A stretch of 64,000 nt of DNA from Tillandsia leiboldiana (taxonomy: Eukaryota > Streptophyta > Magnoliopsida > Poales > Bromeliaceae). The number at the start of each line of letters is the position of its first letter. Positions within the stretch are counted from its first letter, which is position 1. Under the pieces are notes generated by a model. The model was not told where the DNA came from, did not search any database, and saw only the letters and a list, made by a program, of their open reading frames with translations. The translations under genes and the position numbers were made by a program. Positions 56,886 to 64,000 of this stretch are shown here, one piece after another. The stretch spans positions 24,254,838-24,318,837 of the forward strand of contig CM055067.1 in NCBI GenBank assembly GCA_029204045.2, written 5' to 3'.

Positions 56886-57240
56886 CACCTTTGAGTCCTT
56901 GAGACTCCTATCCCCTATCGGTGTTATGCGTAGGCTGGCATACCCGATTGGGCAGACACCTTTGAGTCCTTGAGACTCCTATCCCCTATCGGTGTTATGC
57001 GTAGGCTGGCATACCCGATTGGGCTGGCACCTTTGAGTCCTTGAGACTCCTATCCCCTATCGGTGTTATGCGTAGGCTGGCATACCCGATTGGGCAGGCA
57101 CCTTTCAGTCCTTCAGACTCCTATCCCCTATCGGTGTTATGCGTAGGCTGGCATACCCGATTGGGCAGACACCTTTGAGTCCTTGAGACTTCTATCCCCT
57201 ATCGGTGTTATGCGTAGGCTGGCATACCCGATTTGGCAGG
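56886..57240 (+). repeat. 71-bp tandem repeat, 5 units
   Basis: CTTTGAG (one CTTTCAG) at 56889, 56960, 57031, 57102 and 57173, exactly 71 bp apart: one unit more than in the left LTR. Confidence 0.93.
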
Positions 57241-57284
57241 CACAGCAGGCAGTATCAGTTTTACTAGTGGCCCTAGGTTGAGGG

Positions 57285-57640
57285 CATGGCAGGCATAGTA
57301 GGCATAGTAGGCAGGCAGGCATAGCGGGCAGGCAGACATAGTAGGCATAGTAGGCAGGCAGGCAGAGCGGGCAGGCAGACATAGTAGGCATAGCAGGCAG
57401 GCAGGCATAGCGGACATGGCAGGCATAGTAGGCATAGCAGGCAGGCAGGCATAGTGGGCATGGCAGGCATAGTAGGCATATTAGGCAGGCGGGCATAGCA
57501 GGCATAGCAGGCAAGGCAGGCATAGCAGGCAGGCATAGCAGGCATGGCATGTATAGTATGCATAGCAGGCAGGCGGGCATGGCAGGCATAGTAGGCATAG
57601 CAGGCATGGCTGGCATAGCAGGCATAGCAGGCATAGCAGG
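57285..57640 (+). repeat. GGCA-based minisatellite, right LTR
   Basis: Same family of units as 50063-50425 with a different order of GGCATAG and GGCAGGCA blocks. Confidence 0.9.
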
Positions 57641-58403
57641 TAGTGCCAGTGATTACTGGTCTATCGATTGGGTCGATTGTGCACTTCATGTGCTAGTGGT
57701 TGCATACCATTCTTTGGTTCTCCCATCTTGGGCATTTAGATAGAGGCTTGATAGCTGTTGAGAGTCTCCAGCTTCGTTATTTCAGTCTTTACGGCTTTGG
57801 TTAGTTATTGTCTTTTGAGGACTTAGTGGGCAGACCGTCGGGTCTGGCGGTGTTACCCACTGAGAACTACCTTTTTGGTGTAGTTGTCACACCCTTTGGG
57901 GGTTTTCCCCCTTCTTTTTTCTTCCTCTCCTTTGTTTTGTAGAGTCTTAGCGGGTGTTGCTGATTCTGCGGTTGTTGATCGAGGCGAGGGAGTCGCGAGC
58001 TAGATCCCTACCCATGTTTGGAGAGTAGCGGTACCCCTTCAGAGGAGAGCTTCAGTAGATTAGTTATTTTATTTCCTCTTTTGAGAGACTGATGTAGTGA
58101 GGATATGATATGTATTGAGAGCCTGTACACTGATGTATTTATTGGAGGTATCTCCCGGTTGAGTCTCGACCTTGTATATGAGGATATTGTATGATTATCA
58201 TTTTGGGAGATGGACATTGTTGTATTATTTCCAGTTGTACAGTGGTTGATCTTAGTTATACCGCAGATTTTTATTTATAGCTCTGATATCTTTTAGCTGT
58301 AGTACTTTTCTTGCAGGTAGGACGCTTCGCCTATACAGGGTTTGGCATAGGTGGCGGATCTGTTGGCGAGCCCGGGTCGCAGTTTCGACACCGGGGCGTG
58401 ACA

Positions 58404-60615
58404 CCTTTACTGTGTGTTGGAGGTGTTTGTGCACTAATTGGACACAAGTGGCGGACTTCGGGCTTAAATGGATCACGTGGGTGATCGGTTGACTCCGTCG
58501 GATCTTTAGAAGTGGTTTCGCGCGAAACGGATATTAAAAATGGACTCAACGCGAAGTTTGGACAAAGAACACCTTTCCGGATGCCTTCGGCAAATTTTGG
58601 AATTTGAATTTGGCAAATCGGACAACGGATTTGGACTCAGCGCGCGAAAACGGTGAAAATGGACTATTTACTTGTATTTTTCGGAGTCCGGATGCAAAAG
58701 CGCATTTTTCGAGGCTTGGGGTTACTGTTCCGACCGGCGGGCAGCGCCGGCGGCGGCGGGCAGCGGCGGAGCGCGGCGGCGCAGCCGCGGGCAGAGGCGC
58801 GGGCCGCCCGGTCCACGCGGCGGGCGTGCACCGGGGGCTGGACGCGTGGCGGCTTGGGAGTGGGCCGGTCCGCGGGGCGCGGTCTACGGAGAGCGCGGGG
58901 TGCATAGTGGACCGGCGGGACACGTGGCGGATTTTGGTTGGCGGGCTCATGAAGGCTGGGTCCACGGAGGCGCACCGAGGCACCTCGCGCTGCGTGCCTG
59001 GCAGGGTGCCAGGCGGCGCGCGCAGGCGCGCACATGGGCGCGGCAGGCGCGCGCTGACCGGGTGCGCGCCACGCGTCAGCAGCCGCGCGGGCCACGTGGC
59101 GCAAGGCGGTAGGCGGAGAAGGCTGTTTGCTGTTCTGCGGTGACGTGGCACTCCCCAGACGTTTCGGGCGCATGCTGTTTGGAGCCGAGCGGCAGATTCG
59201 GGCGCCCGAATCCCGTGTGGCGCCCGAATCCAGGGACACAATGGGAATTAAGTGGATTGTTTTCCCAACCTATAAATAGGCCAAGAACAGTAGCTTCTAT
59301 CTCCTTTTCTGCTCATCTTCTCACTGTGCGGTCTTCACAAGATTTCCTCCTCTCCCAGAGCTGGTTCCATCTGCAGATTCCCGGATTTTTCTACAGCATC
59401 CTGAGGTTTCCATTTTTACGGCGCGGCGCGACGCTCGTTCATGTGTGGTCTTCTTCGTCACGGTTTGGGTACGAGGACTCCCCCGGCTTACCCCGACCAC
59501 CGATTTCGTCGATTTTTGCGCCGTTGGCTTCACGACAGGTAGGGTTACGATCTTCGTGATTTGAGTTTCCCCTCGTTTCGAGTTTATCATGGAGTTTCCC
59601 GAGCTTCCCTTTGACCCCTTTTCTTTCGCGGAGTTTTGGGACAGCACTGTGGTGTTTCTGCGATATCTTTGTGCACAGGAGTCGGATTGAGGCGTACCAA
59701 TAGGCGTTTCTCATCTACATAGCACAAGGAACATCCTCAAATTTTCTTGGATTTTTCTGGATTTTTTTCGAAGGTGAAAAAGGAATTATTTTCAGTGTTA
59801 GGTGCTACAGTTTTCTATACAGAATTCTTTGGGGTGGTTCCCTTGCAGAATTTATATCTCAGTGTAGGAAACTCGGATTTGAATGTGCAGGTACTCTTTT
59901 CGACCGGATCGTCGCGAGGATCGCGACGGTATTTTTTTGGGAATTTTCTGTTTATAGCTCGCAGGTGAAAATGGCACAACTTTGAGACTAAATTCTGGGA
60001 CAGCGTGTATTTGGGTACTTGTGTGTTTAATTGTATGTTTTTGGGTAATTGTGAACAGTGATCGCGGCGGTTTATCTGTTTGGGCATTTGGCGTGAAAAG
60101 GGATATTGGACAGCGAGGAGGTTTTACAGCTGAGGATTTCGCGTGTCTAGGTAGGTGGTTGTTGCTTACCTCTATTTTGACATGCTCACTAGGATTATTA
60201 GAGTGATCTCCCTATGTTAGGATTATTGATTAACAAGTGGGGATGGAACTTATGCATGCTTGTTTGGACATATGGATTGCTATGTTAGCACTTAACCTTG
60301 CATGTGGAATTGAATATTTAAATTAGGACAAAGTGATTTATCCTGTTAGTGGGTACTACTTGTGGATTTTTATGACATGCATAGGTGGATTGGGATAATA
60401 ACCAGTGGCTTAGTTTATCTTCCTTGAGAACACTTGCATGCCTGTATGGACATCTAGATAGGCCATTTCTTACCGCTACACTATCATGTTGGAACTTGAC
60501 TTAGGAGAAACCATGTTTGCTTCTTTTCTCCTTTTCGTTAGTCAGGTGGTCTTTGTTGCTCGGATTTGAGCAGGGGTTTGGGATAGTGTAGCCGGGGCCT
60601 GGATTGTAGATTATG
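58404..60615 (+). mobile_element. Family D LTR, plus-strand copy
   Basis: The start is missing: the text after the A3 end resumes about 70 bp into an A/D-type LTR (ACACAAGTGGCGG, AGAAGTGGTTTCGCGCG). GC-rich U3 with one reverse module CACGTG-N10-GTTGG (58921-58941) and the palindrome ATTCGGGCGCCCGAAT (59196-59211). TATAAATAGG at 59271-59280. Donor-like ACAGGTAGGG near 59535. The leader matches 11271-12498 in reverse. It is cut at 60615 by a C LTR. Confidence 0.78.
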
Positions 60616-61234
60616 TGTAGTGAACCGGAACTTGGTATATAAACAAAATGTAAATAAAAATCATATGAAATACTATTTTTATTGAGTTAAAAAAAGTACA
60701 GGGTGACCTGGAAATAATTTGGGCCCGAATCGGGATTAAAATAAGATATCTAGAATCTTATGTGAGAAAGTGGGCCCAGATAGTAAGTGGAAGATTCACA
60801 GTCTCGGAAAATTCCGAGGAAATTACGGGAGCTCCGTAAATGTGTTTTAAGGCCACAGTAAAAGTTTCGCGTTGATCGGACACCCGGATAGTTAGAACGG
60901 GCTCCTCCAACGAATTCGAATATAGTGGGACTTTTGGTAACCCAAAGAGGGCCCAAACTGAAAAGTTAAAGTGCCAGGAGGTAAATTAAGTCAAACTGTG
61001 GTTGCCCGTCAAATTTGAGCGAAAACGGGCGAGAAACGGGCAAGAACGGACGAAAACGGGCGAAACTGGGCTTGGGCCCAAGTTTCGGGCACCCGAAAGT
61101 GGGAACCGGGCGCCCGGAAAATACTCTAGCAAACCGAGTCCTTTGCACTGTAGCGAACCCCGTTCGGCTCGGGCGGACCGGTTACTGTAGCAGCCCGGAC
61201 CGGATTTAGGTTGCGCCCGAAAGTTACTGTAGCG

Positions 61235-61420
61235 GCCCGGATCCCGAGGCAGTTGGCACGGATCCCGAGGCAGTTGGCACGGATCCCGAGGCAGTGGCAC
61301 GGATCCCGAGGCAGTTGGCACGGATCCCGAGGCGTTGGCACGGATCCCGAGGCGGTGGAACGGATCCCGAGGTAGTTGGCACGGATCTCGAGGCACGGGC
61401 GCGAATCCCGAGGCAAGCTT
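61235..61420 (+). repeat. U3 minisatellite of plus-strand C LTR
   Basis: About nine units of GGCACGGATCCCGAGGCA with small changes, the reverse complement of the 16363-16510 family. Confidence 0.88.
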
Positions 61421-61477
61421 TCCCGTGCGACACGCTGTGGCGCGCGGCCCGAGGCCGCGTGGAGGGTGGGGAGGCGC

Positions 61478-61747
61478 CACGTGGCGCTTCCTCATTGGTC
61501 GCTCTGACCGAGGGCTGCAGGCGTGCGCGGGGAAGGCGCGGCGGCACTGTAGCGTGTCAGCGGGGACAGGCCACGTGTCGGCCTCCCATTGGTCGGTCAG
61601 CGCGACGTGACGCACTGACGCGACGTGACACTGCGGCCGGGCGTCAGAGCAGGCGGTAGTGCGGTCCACGTGGCGGCCTCCCATTGGTCGCCGCTGTTCC
61701 GTGGTCGCGGTGCACGGGTCCACGGCCACGTGTCGGCCCCTGGTTGG
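61478..61747 (-). promoter_or_regulatory. Four CACGTG-N10-RTTGG modules, C plus copy
   Basis: Modules at 61478-61498, 61572-61592, 61667-61687 (ATTGG) and 61727-61747 (GTTGG), all with exactly 10 bases between the boxes. They keep the order and relative orientation to the promoter of the minus-strand copies. Confidence 0.8.
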
Positions 61748-61875
61748 CCGAGCATGGTGACGTGGCGCTGAGCTGGCGCGGCGTGAACGCGTGGACCGCG
61801 GCGGGGGCTTTTACTGTAGCCGCCCGAAAGTTTTCGGGCGCCCGAAAGGGTGCGCCCGAAAGTCCGGATTCGGCC

Positions 61876-61881
61876 TATAAA
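61876..61881 (+). promoter_or_regulatory. TATA box of plus-strand C LTR
   Basis: TATAAA, about 28 bp downstream of the palindrome TTTCGGGCGCCCGAAA (61832-61847). Confidence 0.75.
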
Positions 61882-62057
61882 GGCCCGAAACGGCTCCTTT
61901 TTCCTCCTTTTTCCCTTTTTGGCTTCACCCGAGCGTGCGGGAGAGGGAGAGGGCGATTTTCGTCGGGGTTTTCGAGGGCGCACGAGCGCGCCATGGACCC
62001 GTGGATCGCGCAAGGTGCTTCAAAGAGACTAAAGGACGCGATGGACGACACGGCATT

Positions 62058-62069
62058 GTCGAGGTAGGC
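62058..62069 (+). promoter_or_regulatory. Conserved splice-donor-like site in C leader
   Basis: GTCGAGGTAGGC about 180 bp downstream of TATA. TCGAGGTAGG is also present in both A3 LTRs (48304, 55475) and in the two minus-strand C LTRs (about 15725-15734 and 22533-22542). Splicing is not shown. Confidence 0.5.
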
Positions 62070-62194
62070 CCCGTGTGTCGTTTTTGCGGTATTTTTGGCA
62101 CAGCTTTGAATTTCCTTTTTGGATTTTGGATTTGATCCCTTTGCCCACGTGCATGTTAGGGACCCAACTTTTCTGTGTCGTTTTACTGCTCGAG

Positions 62195-62712
62195 TTTTGC
62201 AGGCGTTCTTGGCGCGCCTCGTTTTGCGTGCCGCTCATGGGAGACATGTGCCGTTTTGCGTGCGGACTCGACAGACGCGCACTATTTTGGGTGCAAACTC
62301 GAAAGGCGCGCACTGTTTTACGTGTAGGGTCTGAAGAAGGTGCACCATTTTGCGTCCAACCCTACAGTCAGATGTGCACCATTTTGCGTGCAGTTTTGAG
62401 GTACGTGCACCGTTTCGCATGCAGTTTGTGTTATCGCGCACCGTTTTGCGTGCAGGTTCTAATCATGCATCTCGTTTTGCGTACAGGACTGGATGAAGGT
62501 GCACCATTTTGCGTGCAACCCTACAGTGGAGCGTGCACCATTTTGCGTGCCAATACGGGGTACGTGCTCCGTTTTGCGTGCAGGTTGTGTTGTCGCGCAC
62601 CGTTTAGCGTGCCGTCACTAATAGTGTGCACCGTTTTGCGTACAGGGCTAGAGAAGTCGCGCATCGTTTTGCGTGCAACCTTAAGAGAAGCATGCTCCGT
62701 TTTGTGTGCATG
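62195..62712 (+). repeat. 31-bp-period array, plus-strand C LTR
   Basis: About 16 cores of the TGCACCATTTTGCGTGC/TGCACCGTTTTGCGTGC type with variable linkers; CCCTACAGT linkers recur near 62358 and 62520. Fewer units than the minus-strand copies. Confidence 0.85.
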
Positions 62713-63147
62713 CTCGAGGTACCAAGTGGAGCCGCGTGGAAGCCAATTTCAAGTGTCTACAAGCAATTGGAAGAATAGTGCAAGTGCGGAGACATGAAAG
62801 GAATTTCGGGTACACCACAAGGTGGGGAATTCTGTCAAAATTGGGTGATCTCTCCCCTTGCTCCTTTGCTTTTCAATTCGAAGCATGATAGTAGCCTGTT
62901 AGAGGCGTTAGGTAATTATGATTATGATTGCCTGTGTAGATGGATTCAGATGAAAAAGTGCAACTGTTGGTTGCCAGGGATAGATGGTAAATGTGCATGT
63001 GTAAAAGGACACAGATGAAAAGTGCAACTGTTGGTTGCCGAAGATAGAGGATAGATTTGCATGCCTAGAGGATAAATATTATTTTTATGATGAATGTGAA
63101 AATAATTGCATGCATGAATGTGATTAGCCTTTATGATTGTGATCATG

Positions 63148-63690
63148 TTAGGGTATAACCCTAGGAATCATGTGACATAAGGAAAGGAACACGTTGGTAG
63201 TAAGACTAGGAGAAAACCTAGTTTCAGGGTTCACTGAGTGACATCAAAACTTAGGAGTTATCCTAGGATTGGACGAGTGGCATTGTCTTAGGTGATAACC
63301 TAAGGACACTGGATAGAGTGATCAATATAGAGTCAAGGAACTCTAGGATGAGTACGACATGGAACTTAGGTAAAGATAACCTAAGGTGGACTAGTGAACA
63401 AGATAGAGTCAAGGAACTCTAGAATGAGTATGATATAGAACTTAGGTAAAGAGAACCTAAGGTGAACTAAAGGAGTTTAAACTCACAGACAAGAAATTAG
63501 AGTCAGTGCAACTCTAAGTTAAAGTGGAATAGAAAAATAGAGTTAAGTTAACTCTAGGATTCAGTGAGGAATCAGGAAAGTGGGATAAGATCACAAGGTT
63601 AAAGAATTAAACAAATATAACCCTAGAAAGTCATAGGGTGTCTGGGCAAATGGACAATAACCTTAACTTCAATTTGAGTTAAACAAAGAA
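63148..63690. repeat. Hairpin chain, plus-strand C LTR
   Basis: Arms seen in the minus-strand copies recur here (TAGGGT/ACCCTA, CTTAGGT/ACCTAAG, TAGAGT/ACTCTA, TTAGAGT/ACTCTAA, GAGTTTAAACTC), with changed loops. A segment with two hairpins is duplicated (about 63330-63390 and 63403-63465). Confidence 0.75.
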
Positions 63691-63765
63691 AGTGAAATGT
63701 GTAAGAGTCCAGGAGACTCTCTAGTTACCCGTGAGGCAAGACCTAGGGTAAGGGATGAAAAACTA

Positions 63766-63953
63766 GGTTAATAAGCAAGACAAGCAAATCGCTCAAGATA
63801 GAGCTAAAACTTGGTTAATAAGCAAGACAAGCAAATCGCTCAAGATAGAGCTAAAACTTGGTTAATAAGCAAGACAAGCAAATCGCTCAAGATAGAGCTA
63901 AAACTTGGTTAATAAGCAAGACAAGCAAATTGCTTAAGATAAAGAGAATGTAA
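63766..63953 (+). repeat. 47-bp tandem repeat, 4 units
   Basis: GGTTAATAAGCAAGACAAGC recurs at 63766, 63813, 63860 and 63907, exactly 47 bp apart. The minus-strand C LTRs have only two units at the same place (about 13905-13985 and 20713-20793). Confidence 0.92.
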
Positions 63954-64000
63954 ATGGCGCCTTCGAATTTGAGACTCGTCAAGTGGAGCAGGACTCCCTG

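Larger units (their letters stand above)
47550..58403 (+). mobile_element. Gypsy A3 with 3.6-3.9 kb LTRs
   Basis: Left LTR 47550-51181 (its first about 215 bp lost behind Co3), interior 51182-54474, right LTR 54475-58403. LTR ends are TGTGAGGACC and GGGGCGTGACA. The primer site is at 51190 and the polypurine tract at 54459-54474. RT wording is Tekay/Del-like. The interior is only 3.3 kb and lacks integrase, so the element is a deletion derivative. The LTRs carry two kinds of tandem repeat whose copy numbers differ between left and right. Confidence 0.9.
54475..58403 (+). repeat. Right LTR of A3
   Basis: 3929 bp, complete. Three units of CGAATCCCGAGGTGCGC at 54960-55015, a decayed module CACGTG-N10-ATTCG at 55098-55118, a CT-rich core promoter region 55286-55365 without TATA, a donor-like TCGAGGTAGG at 55475-55484, cores of TGCACCGTTTTGCGTGC at 55615-55750, five 71-bp units and the GGCA minisatellite. 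Confidence 0.9.
60616..64000 (+). mobile_element. Element C LTR, plus-strand copy, runs off window
   Basis: Begins TGTAGTGAACCGG and follows the C LTR in reverse complement to 12504-17117 for about 3.4 of 4.6 kb. The flank TTATG precedes it. It is more diverged from the other C LTRs than they are from each other, so it is an independent insertion. It contains every C module: U3 repeats, CCAAT/G-box modules, TATA, donor-like site, 31-bp array, hairpin chain. Confidence 0.9.

Noticed and set aside
62075..62797. 240-codon reading frame with repeated APFCVQ, TVLRA and HRFAC (also 21818-22564 minus)
   Set aside because: The 18-base core of the array has no stop codon in any frame, and unit lengths of 30-35 bp shift the frame from unit to unit, so long frames arise without selection. 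Encoded repeats change register between copies.

Overview
This window is plant nuclear DNA made almost entirely of nested LTR retrotransposons. I found no host gene, tRNA gene or intact rRNA gene. The evidence for a plant is the element content: initiator-Met-tRNA primer sites, a Sirevirus-like Copia element with an extra third ORF, Tekay/Del-like chromovirus Gypsy relics with very long GC-rich LTRs, and a Cassandra-type miniature element whose LTRs carry a 5S rRNA-derived promoter. The setting looks like heterochromatin of a large angiosperm genome; the species cannot be told.

Layout. (1) 1-9355, minus strand: LTRs of Gypsy family A, copy A1 (1-3969) abutting truncated copy A2 (3970-6616), then the degenerate A2 internal region (6617-9355). 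(2) 9356-9931: Cassandra-like TRIM. (3) 9932-12503: fragments of A/D-type LTR plus about 670 bp of unassigned DNA. (4) 12504-28765, minus strand: element C (4.6 kb LTRs, only 2.2 kb internal region, perfect 5-bp duplication AACAG) inserted in a family D LTR that resumes at 28766-29248. Element B (23151-27965, plus strand, non-coding) sits inside the 5' LTR of C. (5) 29249-32008 and 43717-45325: minus-strand Copia Co2, split by plus-strand Copia Co1 (32009-43716), the only element with long reading frames. (6) A 100-N assembly gap (45326-45425), then the tail of a third Copia, Co3 (45426-47549). (7) 47550-58403, plus strand: Gypsy A3 with both long LTRs. (8) 58404-60615: a plus-strand D LTR, interrupted at 60616 by a plus-strand C LTR that runs off the window.

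How the parts work. Co1 has an intact gag; its pol carries frameshifts and stop codons, so it is not autonomous as read. A2 and A3 share the same internal deletions in RT and lack RNase H core and integrase, so that lineage must have spread with proteins supplied in trans. B and C look non-coding and also parasitic.

Signals that ordinary annotation does not capture: (i) CCAAT-N10-CACGTG modules with invariant spacing (21 sites, both strands, several LTR families), which match the plant ER-stress element; (ii) a chain of short perfect hairpins about 460 bp long in the transcribed part of the C LTR, conserved in three copies; (iii) a 31-bp-period array built on GCACGCAAAACGGTGCAC just downstream of the LTR promoter; (iv) a second promoter-like module inside Co1, ahead of its third ORF.
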